Source: Ctena decussata
Lineage: Eukaryota; Mollusca; Bivalvia; Lucinida; Lucinidae
Assembly: GCA_963989385.1 (NCBI GenBank)
Contig: OZ022502.1
Coordinates: forward strand, 7,346,501 to 7,410,500
Length of the DNA: 64,000 bases
Direction: 5' to 3'
Shown: in pieces, positions 22,060 to 33,493 of the stretch
How the letters are laid out: each line of letters opens with the position of its first letter
How positions within the stretch are numbered: the stretch's first letter is position 1
Notes under the pieces: generated by a model
Database searches by the model: none
What the model saw: the letters and a program-made list of their open reading frames with translations, nothing else
What the model was told of the DNA's origin: nothing
Translations under genes and position numbers: made by a program

Positions 22060-22075
22060 TGTATTTCTTTTGTCA

Positions 22076-22222
22076 TAACAAGGAGGTTTTTGCCTCCTGT
22101 AAGATGGATCTACATTTTTGGGGTTGTTTTGGAATGGAAAATCCCATCTAATAGCAGCATTTCATTAGGCTGATTCAGATATTTTCCGTCATTCTAGAGA
22201 GGGCAATTAACAGAAATATGGT
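22076..22222. repeat. Palindromic mini-element of the TCTAGATC group (duplicate)
   Basis: This is the counterpart of 2,078-2,226 in the duplicated spacer, with a few substitutions. Confidence 0.5.
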
Positions 22223-22294
22223 ACCTTAATCTAAACTGTGACTACCATAGAATTTGAGCTACCACTTTTCACCATAAAACAAGATTGATCTAAA

Positions 22295-25200
22295 TTTTTA
22301 GCTCACCTGAGCCGAAGGCTCCGGGGGAGCTTATAGGATTGGCAGGCTCCCTCCTCGTTGTCATCGTCTGTGCGTCTGTCAACAATTTCAAACAACTTCT
22401 CCTCTGAAACTACTGGGCCAATTGTAATCAATTGTAATTGCCTCTAGGGGTCATGAGAACAAAAAGTTATTCAAATGGTCCTGGTCACAGGGCCAACATG
22501 ACCGCCATGCCCATATATGGAAAAAAAACTTAAAAAATCTTCTCCAGAATCAATAGGCCAATGGTCTTGAAAATTGGTATATAGCATCAGGTATGTGAGT
22601 ACCACCAAGATTGTTCAAATTATGACCTTGGGATGACTGTGACCTTTTTAGCTCACCTGAGCCATAGGCACAGGGTGAGCTATTGTGATCACCCAGTCTC
22701 CATTGTACGCCGTGCGTCGTCAACAATTTGCTTTAAATGACATCTTCTATGAAACCGCTAGGCCTAGGGCTTTGATATTTGGTATGAAGCATTTTCAAGT
22801 GGACCTCTACCAAATTTATTCATATGATGGCCCCAGGGTCCAAAATGGCCCTGGGGCAGGTGGTCTTGGGTTCGAAACAAAAATATACTTAAAAATCTTC
22901 TCCAGAACTGCTTGGCTCAGATGCATGAAATTTGGTGTGTAGCATTGCCTAGTAGTCCTCTACCAAGTATGTTTAAATAATGGCCCCAGGGTCCAAAATG
23001 GCCCCGGGGCAGGGAGTCCCAGGTTTGAACCATAGAAATACATAGAAAAATATTCAAAAATCTTCTTCTTCAGAACTGCTTTGCTCTGATGCTTGAAATT
23101 TGGTATGTAGCATTGCCTAGTGGTCCTTCACCAAGTTTGTTCAAATGATGGCCCCAGGATCCAAAATGGCCACGCCCCAGGGGGTCCTGGGTTTGAACCA
23201 TAGAAATACATAGAAAAATATTCAAAAATCTTCTCCAGAACTGTAATGCTCAGATGCTTGAAATTTGGTATGTAGCATTGCCTAATACTCCTTTACCAAG
23301 TTTGTTCAAATGCTGGGCCCAGGGTCCAAATGGCTCCAGTGCAGGGAGTCCCAGGTTTGAATCATAGACATACAGAGGATAATATTAAAAAATCTTCTTC
23401 TTCAGAACTGCTTGGCTCAGATGCTTGAAACTTGGTATGTAGCATTGCCTAGTGGTCCTTTACCAAGTTTGTTCAAATGATAGCCCCAGGGTCCAAAATG
23501 GTCCCGCCCAGGGGGTCCTGGGTTTGACCAAAGAGAAATACATAGAAAAATATTAAAAAATCTTCTTCTTCAGAACCACTAGGCTCAGATGCTTGAAATT
23601 TGGTATGTAGCATTGCCTAATAATCCTTTACCAAGTTTGTTCAAATGATGGCCCAGGGTCCAAAATGGCCCCTTGGCATGGAGTCCAAGGTTTGAACCAT
23701 AGAAACGCAAAGAAAAGTATTAAAAAATCTTTTTCTTCAGAACTGCAAGGCTTAGATGCTTAAACTGTGGTATGATGCATTGCCTAGTGGTCCTTTACCA
23801 AGCTTGTACAAATGGTGGCTCCAGGGTTAAAAATGGCCTTGCGGCAGGGAGTCTTAGGTTTGAAACATAGAAATACATAGAAAAATATTCAAAAATCTTC
23901 TTCTTCAGAACCACTTGGCTCAGATGCTTAACATTTGGTATTAGGCATTGCCTAGTAGTCTTTTACCAAGTTTGTTCAAATGATGACCGCAGGGTTTAAA
24001 TGGTCCCGCGGCAGGGAGTCCTAGGTTTGAACCATAGAAATACATAGAAAAAAATTCAAAAATCTTCTCCTTCAGAACCGCAAGGCTTAGATGCTTGAAA
24101 TTTGGTATGAAGCATTGCCTAGTGGTCTTTTACCAAGTTTGTACAAATGATGACCCCAGGGTCTAAAACGGCTCCATCTCAGGGGTTCCTGGGTTTGAAC
24201 CATAGAAATACATAGAAAAATATTCAAAAATCTCCTTCTCCAGAACTGCAATTCTCAGATGCTTGAAATTTGGTATGTAGCATTGCCTAATAGTCCTTTA
24301 CCAAGTTTGTTCAAATGCTGGCCCCGGGGTCCAAATGGCTCCGGTGCAGGGAGTCCCAGGTTTGAATCATAGACATACATAGGATAATATTCAAAAATCT
24401 TCTTCTTCAGAACTGCTTGGCTCAGATGCATGAAACTTGGTATGTAGCATTGCCTAGTGGTCTTTTACCAAGTTTGTTCAAATGATAGCCCCAGGGTCCA
24501 AAATGGTCCCACCCCAGGGGGTCCTGGGTTTGACCAAAGAGAAATACATAGAAAAATATTAAAAAATCTTCTTCAGAACCGCAATGCTCAGATGCTTGAA
24601 ATTTGGTATGTAGCATTGCCTAATAATCCTTTACCAAGTTTGTTCAAATGATGGCCCAGGGTCCAAAATGGCCCCTTGGCATGGAGTCCAAGGTTTGAAC
24701 CATAGAAACGCGTAGAAAGGTATTAAAAAATTTTTTTCTTCAAAACTGCAAGGCTTAGATGCTTGAACTGTGACATGATGCATTGCCTAGTGGTCCTTTA
24801 CCAAGAATGTACAAATGGTGGCTCCAGGGTTAAAAATGGCCTTGCGGGAGTCTTAGGTTTGAAACATAGAAATACATAGAAAAATATTCAAAAATCTTCT
24901 TCTTCAGAACCACTTGGCTCAGATGCTTGACATTTGGTATTTGGCATTGCCTAGTAGTCTTTTACCAAGTTTGTTCAAATGATGACCCCAGGGTTTTAAA
25001 TGGTCCCGCGACAGGGAGTCCTAGGTTTGAACCATAGAAATACATAGAAAAATATTCAAAAATCTTCTCCTTCAGAACCGCAAGGCTTAGATGCTTGAAA
25101 TTTGGTATGTAGCATTTCCTAGTGGTCTTTTACCAAGTTTGTTCAAATGATTTCCCCAGGGTCTAAAATGGCTCCATCTCAGGGGTTCCTGGATTTGAAC

Positions 25201-25983
25201 CATAGAAATACATAGAAAAATATTCAAAAATCTTCTTCAGAGCAACTTGGCTCAGATGCTTTAACTTTGATATGATGCATTGCCTGGTGGCCTCCTTCAT
25301 AGTTTGTGTAAATGTTGGCCCTGGGATCCAAACTGGCCCTGGGGCAGGGAGTCTTGGGTTCCAAATCAAAACATACTTAAAAATCTTCTTCTCCAGAGCC
25401 CCTTAGTGCAGATGCTTGAAATCTGGTGTGATGCATTGCCTAGTGGTCCTGTACCAAGTTTGTTCAAATGATGGCCCCAGGATCCAAAATGGCCCCGCCC
25501 CAGTGGGTCCTGGGTTTGAACCATAGAAATACATAGAAAAATATTCAAAATCTTCTTCTTCAGAACCACATGGCTCAGATGCTTGAAATTTAGTATGTAG
25601 CATTGTCTAGTGGTCCTTTACCAAGATTATTCAAATGATGGCCCCAGGGTCCAAAATGACATGACCCCAGGGGGTCCATGGTTTGAACCATAGCAACACA
25701 TAGAAAAATATTAAAAAATATCTTCTTCAGAACCATTTGGAAATGGTTGCAAACTATCAAGTTTGTTTAAATGGTGACCCTAGTTTGACCTTTAAACTTT
25801 TTGCTCAGGTGAGAGATTCAGGGCCTCTTGGCCCTCTTGTTAACGATAAGGTCAAATTTTGGAAATGGAAAATCTATTATTTTTAGGTGTCCCAATATTT
25901 TAAGCACATTACATTTTTGGTGTTTCCAATGAATAATAACATGTTTCTATGAAGAAATTTAAAAGAAAATAGAAAAAAATATC
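22295..25983. mobile_element. Long TIR element, right part deleted (B-C spacer)
   Basis: The left end TTTTTAGCTCACCTGAGCCG matches 2,296, but the mirrored right end and the 460-bp-unit array are missing. The sequence jumps from AGAAATTTAAAAGAAAATAG into ATATCAATGTTTGC. Because the left end still has the CTCCGGGGGAGC arm whose partner survives in the A-B spacer, deletion here is more likely than insertion there. Confidence 0.65.
22645..25842. repeat. Tandem repeat array, unit about 165-175 bp (expanded copy)
   Basis: It has the same units and the same block ends as 2,636-5,322, but is about 511 bp longer. Some units repeat earlier ones in order (for example the TTTGACCAAAGAGAAATACA variant at about 23,521 and 24,531), which points to a multi-unit duplication. 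Confidence 0.85.
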
Positions 25984-27344
25984 AATGTTTGCACACATTA
26001 AATTGGCTCAGTTCAGTTCAGTTCAGTTCATTTATACTAACGACATTACCCAAGTGGCTCAGCGGTACGTGACTTAGTTGCATGCATTTGGCGCCGAGTG
26101 TCAGTCCAATAAATTGGCTCTGAGCAACTAGCAAGTAATATTATACCATCTTGATCAGCTGGTACCATATAGAAAAGTTTAACATAAACATATGATAAAT
26201 TATACTGTATCACAAAATGTAAAAAAAAAAGAAAAAAAAATACTAGAACCCATGAAAAATAATTTACTTGGAGTAGGTGAAATTCTGAATGGAAACATTA
26301 GCTGGCGAAATGATAAAGACTTACGGCAAACTGGGAATATCAGTAGACAAAGTCGGAGTAGGTGAAATGTGAGTAAGTCAATGGGAACATGTGAACTCTT
26401 CAGTCAGTTTGTTCAGATATGCAGTGTGATCTTAGTCTTTTCTGTTCATGTATGCCCTGCCATACCCTTCCATGATGCAGTGCATTGTACTTCTGTTATT
26501 AAATGATCAGTTCCTAAATAGTTTGTTTTTTATTTATCACATCCATAATGCTGACCTCCAAGAGTGAAATCAGTATAATTGCATAAAATTGCTGAAGAAA
26601 TATGAACAATATCGAAATTAATTTGTGGGGTACAAAACTGTTAACAGGTTGAAAAATGAAATTTCAAATTTCACTTTGATAACAGTCACAAAGCAATGCT
26701 AGTTTGTTTTCACAAATATTAATGTGCAATGCAGTGCCATTAATTGTGTGAAGTGTCTATGGAGGCAGCAAATCTCACTTACTTCATCTGACAATGTTAA
26801 ATATCTTTTGCAGCAAAAAAATCAATAAACTGGTTTTTCGATATATTTTTTTCCATTTTTTTTCCCAGTGCTATTTTATGTTTATGAAATGTCCAGTTGA
26901 TATTTTGTCTTTAATTGCTGTTTTGTATTTTGGATATTCTTGATAAATTTTGCCTTTTGAAATATTGTCAAGGAATCAGTTAACCACATTTTAATTTTCT
27001 TTGATCAGTTGTTGTCCACAGACATCCTTTAATCACCACCTTTCAAAGATCAAAGTGAACACAAGCTCAGAAATTTTAAAAATCATTAAAATCAATTTAG
27101 ACTTTATTTTCCTTTGATCAGTCACTGTCTCCGTCAATGTCTTTTAATCATCACCCATCAAAGATCAAAGTGAACACAAGCTCAGTAATTAATATGATTA
27201 AGGAATCAATTAAGACTTTAATTTTTTTGATCAGTCACTGTCTCACTACACATCCTTTAATCATCACCCATCAAAGATCAAAGTGAACACAAGCTCAGTA
27301 ATTAATATAATTAAGGAATCAAATAAGACTCTTATATTTCCTTG
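25984..27344. other. Non-coding spacer between copies B and C, left part
   Basis: No gene is seen. It matches 7,505-8,372 and then 9,428-9,800 without the 8,373-9,407 element. It ends inside the TCF/LEF-like repeat array, where a LINE is inserted. Confidence 0.6.
26999..27344 (+). promoter_or_regulatory. TCF/LEF-like repeat array upstream of copy C, split by a LINE
   Basis: It has the same units as 9,577-9,874 (CTTTGATCAGT ... AAAGATCAAAGTG), with one extra near-identical unit. A last unit lies on the far side of the LINE (33,665-33,735, GATCAAAG at 33,723). In copy C most sites are now more than 6 kb from the start codon. Confidence 0.4.
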
Positions 27345-27602
27345 ACCATGCGGGATACCTTAAGTAACATATTTATTAACTTTATCTGAACTGGTGTATT
27401 ATGAGCTTGCTTAATTAGTCTGTTTTCATGTGATATATCTGAAACAAAGACTAACAATGGACGAGTTTAATATATGCGCCCTACTAACTTTGCCCGAAGG
27501 CCTTTCTATTGTTATAAATTGGACACTCTCGATGAGAAAGGCGCATGAATAAAAATTCGTCACGCATGAATTGTTATCAATAGAAAACTTGGACTTTCAA
27601 GT

Positions 27603-29786
27603 ATGGGGGATAATACGGACCACGAACGTACGCTTCGGAAAGAAGCTTTTTTTGGAGAAAACTATGAACCAACTTACACGCCTTTGACAGCGATACCTTT
27701 GACTCAGGCGCAAGAAAACGTCTACTCCGATTTTAGTCAGTACAGAGATATTAACGATGATGGAAATTTACCCCAGAACAATGTGCAAGCTGGAAATGCG
27801 AATAATCATTGGGACTATAACGAAAATTCCATTGAGGCTAACTTCGACCAAACGGAATATGTAAATGAACTTTGGGAAATGCCGATAAAACAAGAAAGTC
27901 CTGATTTTGATGACTCCCAAATACCAGCAAATCAAGACGTCATAGTGAGAATCGACGAAATATTTGATGAATCTCCATTAGAAACATATATAGAACGCCT
28001 ACTTTCTTATATACAAGGCAAAGAAGGACTACTCACGTGGTATAGAAATATCTTGATTTGCAGAGTTAAAGGCTTACATGACAATCCTTTGTTTGTAAGT
28101 GCACCGGTGCAAAGAAAAAATACTTCAAAAAGCTCTAGCGCTTATAAGTACGCTAAAGATTGTTATAACCTCAGCCTATATATAAATGGTGATATGACAG
28201 CGCCTATCGAAGACATATTTTCTAGCCGACAAACGAAAGCGTCACAAAGCACAAGTCAACAAAATGAAAATCTGCAAGAGAGTGGGATAGAAATCCCATG
28301 TACGAAACAACTAATACAATCGCTTAGAGCAGAGGTCAACGAAATGAAAAAATCGCAGATGGAAGCAGTAAAACAAATGCAGTCTAAATTTGATCTGCTG
28401 GAACAAGAGAACAAGGATCTTAAAAGGTCTTTGCGTCGTTTAGAAAGCGAATTTAACTCCAAAGTTGTGCAATATGACTCTAAGCTGAAGCAGCTAACGT
28501 CCGTAGTTAAAGACTTAGAAAATCTAAATCCGTTCGAAATAAATACAAAACTTGATTGTTTAGAAACCAGCCGTAAAAGGATGGATAGTGCAATAAACAG
28601 GCTGCAAAATGCAAGTGGTAAACAACCGAACAAATCAACGCCCAAAGTCGACAGTCCTATCCAAATGGCTACGCCAACGTCGCTCTCACCTCATATCAGT
28701 GTGCCATTCGCCACTGCGCGTGAAACAAACCTGCCCATGCAGGACATAAACACTAAGAACATACCGCAGCCACCCAAGACATGTGATTCAGGTCTATTTT
28801 CAAATGGTACTGAACCAAGAGACACGCAAACTATCGCTAATAAAGCCCGGACGCATATCAAGAATGCCGAATGCAGCCCAAATGTGCATACTGTAAATGC
28901 CGAATGCAACCAAACGGTACGGACTGTAAATGCCGAATGCAACCAAAACGTACACTCTATGCATGCGAATAATACAGTTAACGGATTTAATGTTACTTCG
29001 GGTTGTTTTCTTCCGGGCGGGGTGCCGGTTGTTCCAGGCCGTCCTTACTGTCCACCCCATATGGGATATATCCCTAGCATTTTACCGAACAGGTCACAAT
29101 TTCGTCCTCAATTTGCAGCAAACCAAACACTATTTCCACCCCCGGGTAGCGTGAACCAGGTTATGGGGGCAACAAACTTAGTACCGAATATGAACAGTCG
29201 GCCTGCTGTGCCGGTGCCGCGCCCGCCAGAAATTAACTCAGAAGTATGTAATGGGCTCTCGAATAAGGAGGTCCTCCCTAGGGACAATGACGAAGACAGC
29301 CGTCGTATATATAACACTGCTCAAACGCAGCCCTCTAGTGTGTCTGGCATAATGGAACACGTCAGACACATTTCTGGGCACACTCCTGGTAACTCAAATC
29401 AAACTAGAAATGATCAAACAACATTAGATGAAGCAAACGATGTCTTCGTCGGGGTCCATAGGGGGAAAAGAAAACGATACTTGAAATATTATGTTAGTAA
29501 CATTGATGAGAGGTCGACCAGGAAGGGAATATTATCACATTTCAGTGAGAATGGCGTGCAGATTCACGAGCTGCAGCTGTTCAGAAGTCGAAACGACAAC
29601 TGCTATGCAAAAGTCGTGGTAGAATCGAAGTACAAAGATGCCGTAGAATCAGATGACTTCCCTTGGCCTGATAATGTCTTCTGTGCATATTGGAAGAGCA
29701 GCGAACGTGTTGAACGCCGGGAAAATAGCAGACGGAATGACCGTCGGGAATATAGCAAACGTAACGAACGCCGTTACCGTCAATAA
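27603..29786 (+). CDS. LINE ORF1 protein, 727 aa (nucleic-acid-binding type)
   Basis: The protein has an acidic N-terminal region, a coiled coil at about residues 240-335 (heptads in MKKSQMEAVKQMQSKFDLLE and onward), a Pro/Ser-rich linker, and three copies of a roughly ten-residue NAEC-Q-V-TV repeat near 420-455. At about 620-700 a compact beta-alpha domain (YYVSNIDERSTRKGILSHF) resembles the RRM-like module of CR1-type ORF1 proteins. A very basic RRNDRREYSKRNERR tail follows. No CCHC knuckles are seen. Coiled-coil trimerisation and RNA binding are the usual ORF1 roles. The first ATG is used as start. Confidence 0.8.
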   Translation: MGDNTDHERTLRKEAFFGENYEPTYTPLTAIPLTQAQENVYSDFSQYRDINDDGNLPQNNVQAGNANNHWDYNENSIEANFDQTEYVNELWEMPIKQESPDFDDSQIPANQDVIVRIDEIFDESPLETYIERLLSYIQGKEGLLTWYRNILICRVKGLHDNPLFVSAPVQRKNTSKSSSAYKYAKDCYNLSLYINGDMTAPIEDIFSSRQTKASQSTSQQNENLQESGIEIPCTKQLIQSLRAEVNEMKKSQMEAVKQMQSKFDLLEQENKDLKRSLRRLESEFNSKVVQYDSKLKQLTSVVKDLENLNPFEINTKLDCLETSRKRMDSAINRLQNASGKQPNKSTPKVDSPIQMATPTSLSPHISVPFATARETNLPMQDINTKNIPQPPKTCDSGLFSNGTEPRDTQTIANKARTHIKNAECSPNVHTVNAECNQTVRTVNAECNQNVHSMHANNTVNGFNVTSGCFLPGGVPVVPGRPYCPPHMGYIPSILPNRSQFRPQFAANQTLFPPPGSVNQVMGATNLVPNMNSRPAVPVPRPPEINSEVCNGLSNKEVLPRDNDEDSRRIYNTAQTQPSSVSGIMEHVRHISGHTPGNSNQTRNDQTTLDEANDVFVGVHRGKRKRYLKYYVSNIDERSTRKGILSHFSENGVQIHELQLFRSRNDNCYAKVVVESKYKDAVESDDFPWPDNVFCAYWKSSERVERRENSRRNDRREYSKRNERRYRQ

Positions 29787-29813
29787 AAAAATGCATATAT
29801 TTAACCATTATTC

Positions 29814-32800
29814 ATGGATAGTCAGAACACGCAAGCAATCAACAATATCTGCGGAAGACATTTCTGCCAATTATCATTGTATTGTCTCTTAATGGCACTG
29901 AATATATTGACATGGAATGTTAGGGGAATAATGTCGTCCTCTTTGTGTCTGAACACACTTTTAGATAAAACAAGATGCGATATAGCTCTTATATGTGAAC
30001 ACAAGCTCTTACCATATAATTCTTCTTTCATGGACTGTTTACACAGCGGTTATAAAAGCATTACACATTGTGATAATAATATAGATTCCTATTCTATGTT
30101 ACGGTGTGGTAAGGGCGGAATTTCGATAATGTATAAAAATACACTAAAAAGTAATATTGAAATACTTGATACTGGAAGCGAAAGGTTAGCTGGAGTCAAA
30201 CTTCGAGGCATCAGCCAAAAACCATATTACATTTTTGTAACATATTTACCAGCTAGCAATAATATTAATTACTACAGAGATCAACTTGATTCTCTCCAAG
30301 AAGTGTACTCGTGTTACTCTGAAAATGGTCATGTGATAATAGCTGGCGACATGAACTCTAGTGTAATGAATGAAGAACATACAAACGTTTCGAAATCGAG
30401 AGAATTAAAACAGTTTGTGAGCAATTACAATATAAAAGTCATTAACAGTAAACCTTTCTGCCAAGGTCCCAACTATACTTACCTGCCCATGGAGACTATG
30501 CTAGATTATATACTTACCGACGTACTTACAGCAAGCTTGGTTAGTAGATGTGAAATTCTTGAAGAAGGCACGTTCGTCTCTACATCAGACCATTTGCCTA
30601 TTGTATGCACGATTCAGTTTCAACATAATATAATACACGAAAAACTAGAATCTGCTAAATGGACAGCATGGCATAAAGCAGATCAATCACAGTTAAAGGA
30701 CTATGAGGCAGATTTGCTTGGTTCTCTTCAAAATATTCTTGCCAAGGATATACAAAATGTAAATGATATTAACCAGGCTGAAAATGAATTAGTTCATTAT
30801 CTTTTAACCGCCGCGGAAAAAAGTTTGCCTACAAAACAGTTTAGCGAACATACGAAACCTTATTGGAATGACAACCTGAAAGTACTACATAAGAAGGAGC
30901 GCGAAGACCGAGTTTCCTGGCTAAATGCAGGCAGGCCGCGAGAACCAGACAATTACCTGTTCAGAAAATACAAAGCAACTAAAGATCAATTTAGAAAGGC
31001 ACAACGCCTAGCAAGTGATGATTATTTAAATAAATCAATCGAAGAAATCGAGTCGGCCGCTGAATGTGATCTGCGACTGTTCTGGAGACTCGTTAACAGA
31101 AAATGTAAAAAGCGAAACGAAAGCTGCGTTGAGCTGATAGTAAACGACAATGTAATATCGAAACCAGAATTTGTATTAAAGGCATTTGAAACATATTTCA
31201 GTGACCTTTCAACACCAAAGGACAATCCACAGTTTGACAATCATTACAAAATCGAAATTGAAGAAAAGCTTAAAGCTTTACTAGTGAACTCATCACTATC
31301 TAATCTAGATATATTGGACAATGAAGTCACCGAATATGAGTTGACATGCGTCATTTCTAAGCTAAAGAAACTTAAAGCCCCAGGCTGGGATCGTATACAA
31401 AACGAACATTTAATCTTTGGAGGTGAAATTGTGAAAACAGTATTGTGCAAATTATATAATAGTGTACTGAAACTTGAAGCTATTCCGGATTCATGGAAAA
31501 AGGGGATAATTGTTCCCATACATAAAGGTCATAACAAAAATAAATCTGCCCTTGAAAGCTACAGACCCATTACATTACTGCCGGTTATACTGAAAGTTTT
31601 TGAAAAGATTTTACATGACAGAATAACACTTTATCTCAGCAAAAATAACATTATTTTCCCTAATGTACAACAGCAAGGCTTTCAACCGAACTTGAGCTGT
31701 ATAACTGCAGCCTATACTGTGCAAGAGGTGATACAATATAATCTGGACCAGGGTAGCTGCACATACGCAGCCTTTATGGATATAAAAAGAGCATTTGACA
31801 CAGTATGGCATAGTGCACTCTTTGTAAAATTACATGACTTAGGGATTCGAGGAAAAATGTGGCGAATTTTAATGGAGCTGTACAACGGTCTACAAAGTTC
31901 TGTAAGCTTAAACAGAAAACTTTCTCAGTGGTTCCCCGTTAAACAAGGTGTGCGGCAAGGCGGAGTATTATCCACTTTCCTCTACTTAGTCTTCGTTAAT
32001 GACTTGCTGGATGAAATCCAGAATTGTCATAAGGGATCACGCATAGGTACTTTAGATTGTAGCTGTCCAGCGTATGCCGACGACATGGCGTATCTAGCTA
32101 ATTCACCTAAAAATCTACAAGAAATAGTAGCAATTGCATATAAATATTCATGTAAAAATAGATTTGAGATCCACCCAGAGAAGTCTTTTGTTATAATCTT
32201 TGGAAGGGGACACAAAGCAATCTCTCAACAAATAAATATAAAACTAGGTAATTTAGTGTTACCGCAAAAACATTCAGTAGTGCATCTTGGTATACCACAA
32301 GAAGCGTCGAGGTCTTTGAATCTAGCAGTAAAAGATGCATGCACAAAAGGCAGGAACACGTTCTTTAGCCTAGCAAATACAGGAGTAAGACCATGTGGGT
32401 TAAACCCTAAAGTCTCTGTTAATTTGTATAAAAAAGTAATCATTCCAACCGTTTGTTACGGATGTGAACTTTGGAACAATTTAACATTAAATAACTGTAA
32501 TGACCTAAATAAATTCCAACGTTCTGTGGCTAAGAAAATTCAAGGATTTAATCAGTATGTACGGACGGACATGTGCGAGTCAATGCTTGGTCTCTATAAT
32601 CTGATAGGAGAAGTTAATCGAAGAAAACTCCTTTTCTTGGGAAAACTTTGTTCATTACCACCTTACAGTGTGCCAAATCAAATCTTCTATCTGAGATATT
32701 TCATGTATTTTCAGCAAAGCAATGCCACTGGTTTCATGGCGGATATATGGACAATTCTCATGAAATATGGTCTAAAGCAGTACTTAACTGACTTCATAAA

Positions 32801-33323
32801 TAAGCTGAATTTTCCAACTAAACAACAGTGGAAAAAGATAGTAAATAAAACAGTATTTCAAACAGAAGATCGCTTGTGGCGTAACAGGGTAGAAAGTGAC
32901 CCAGATTTTCATAGGTACAATGCGCTACAAGATGGTATACAGTTGTCAGTTATATACGGGCAAACATTCAGAAGCGTTTTTCGGAAAAGGGGGCTCATGA
33001 TACATATTGCGCGGCTCTGGGTTATGAAACCGACAATTTTCAGAGAATGTCGCTGCTGCGGGATACGGACGCAAGATATTTTGCTACATATTATAGCAGA
33101 TTGTCCTTTTTTACGTTTATGTACACAAAACTTTTTTTACAACATACAACAGTTCAGCAGTGATATTGCAAATGAGCTGATGGTATGCCCCAAGCAGGAA
33201 CTTTTAATAAAGTTACTGAGCCTACAATTTGACACGCAGCTGAGTCAGGATAGCTTTGACAAGCTTGCGGAGTATTGTTTCAACTTCCTTGAAGCAGTCA
33301 CTGCAGGTTTTGTCATTTACTAG
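29814..33323 (+). CDS. LINE ORF2 protein, 1169 aa: APE endonuclease and reverse transcriptase
   Basis: The endonuclease blocks are WNVRG (residue 34), CEH, GDMNS (178) and SDHLPI (258). RT blocks are KLKAPGWDRI, YRPITLLPVILKVFEKILHD, FMDIKRAFDTVWH, GVRQGGVLSTFLYLVFVNDL and YADD (754-757). Near the C-terminus a CRCCG ... H ... C cluster (C1079, C1081/1082, H1092, C1097) looks like the zinc motif downstream of RT in several LINE clades. All catalytic residues I expect are present. The ATG at 29,892 (MALNILTWN) begins right at the endonuclease and may be the true start; ORF1 ends 27 bp before the first ATG. Confidence 0.92.
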   Translation: MDSQNTQAINNICGRHFCQLSLYCLLMALNILTWNVRGIMSSSLCLNTLLDKTRCDIALICEHKLLPYNSSFMDCLHSGYKSITHCDNNIDSYSMLRCGKGGISIMYKNTLKSNIEILDTGSERLAGVKLRGISQKPYYIFVTYLPASNNINYYRDQLDSLQEVYSCYSENGHVIIAGDMNSSVMNEEHTNVSKSRELKQFVSNYNIKVINSKPFCQGPNYTYLPMETMLDYILTDVLTASLVSRCEILEEGTFVSTSDHLPIVCTIQFQHNIIHEKLESAKWTAWHKADQSQLKDYEADLLGSLQNILAKDIQNVNDINQAENELVHYLLTAAEKSLPTKQFSEHTKPYWNDNLKVLHKKEREDRVSWLNAGRPREPDNYLFRKYKATKDQFRKAQRLASDDYLNKSIEEIESAAECDLRLFWRLVNRKCKKRNESCVELIVNDNVISKPEFVLKAFETYFSDLSTPKDNPQFDNHYKIEIEEKLKALLVNSSLSNLDILDNEVTEYELTCVISKLKKLKAPGWDRIQNEHLIFGGEIVKTVLCKLYNSVLKLEAIPDSWKKGIIVPIHKGHNKNKSALESYRPITLLPVILKVFEKILHDRITLYLSKNNIIFPNVQQQGFQPNLSCITAAYTVQEVIQYNLDQGSCTYAAFMDIKRAFDTVWHSALFVKLHDLGIRGKMWRILMELYNGLQSSVSLNRKLSQWFPVKQGVRQGGVLSTFLYLVFVNDLLDEIQNCHKGSRIGTLDCSCPAYADDMAYLANSPKNLQEIVAIAYKYSCKNRFEIHPEKSFVIIFGRGHKAISQQINIKLGNLVLPQKHSVVHLGIPQEASRSLNLAVKDACTKGRNTFFSLANTGVRPCGLNPKVSVNLYKKVIIPTVCYGCELWNNLTLNNCNDLNKFQRSVAKKIQGFNQYVRTDMCESMLGLYNLIGEVNRRKLLFLGKLCSLPPYSVPNQIFYLRYFMYFQQSNATGFMADIWTILMKYGLKQYLTDFINKLNFPTKQQWKKIVNKTVFQTEDRLWRNRVESDPDFHRYNALQDGIQLSVIYGQTFRSVFRKRGLMIHIARLWVMKPTIFRECRCCGIRTQDILLHIIADCPFLRLCTQNFFYNIQQFSSDIANELMVCPKQELLIKLLSLQFDTQLSQDSFDKLAEYCFNFLEAVTAGFVIY

Positions 33324-33365
33324 TTAGGAAATGGACCTATACAGATAAGTTTACTAAAAGTAACC

Positions 33366-33493
33366 GAGAACATCTCTCCGCGGGCACGCAGCGCTGACAG
33401 TGGCGTTAGATCAGCGTTGATTCAGCGTCGAGACGTTGAATCGACGTTGAGCTGGCGCTGGCCCAGCTAGTGTGCCCGCTGAATGATGTTCTC
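33366..33493 (+). repeat. Long imperfect hairpin in LINE 3' UTR
   Basis: GAGAACATC (33,366-33,374) pairs with GATGTTCTC (33,485-33,493), CGGGCAC with GTGCCCG, and the apex GATTCAGCGTC/GACGTTGAATC closes on a short GA loop. The 128-nt fold lies between the ORF2 stop and the tail. A role in recognition of the RNA 3' end by the RT is a reasonable but untested inference. Confidence 0.75.

Noticed and set aside
28256..29154. Several antisense or shifted frames over LINE ORF1
   Set aside because: These are shadows of the long ORF1 reading frame.
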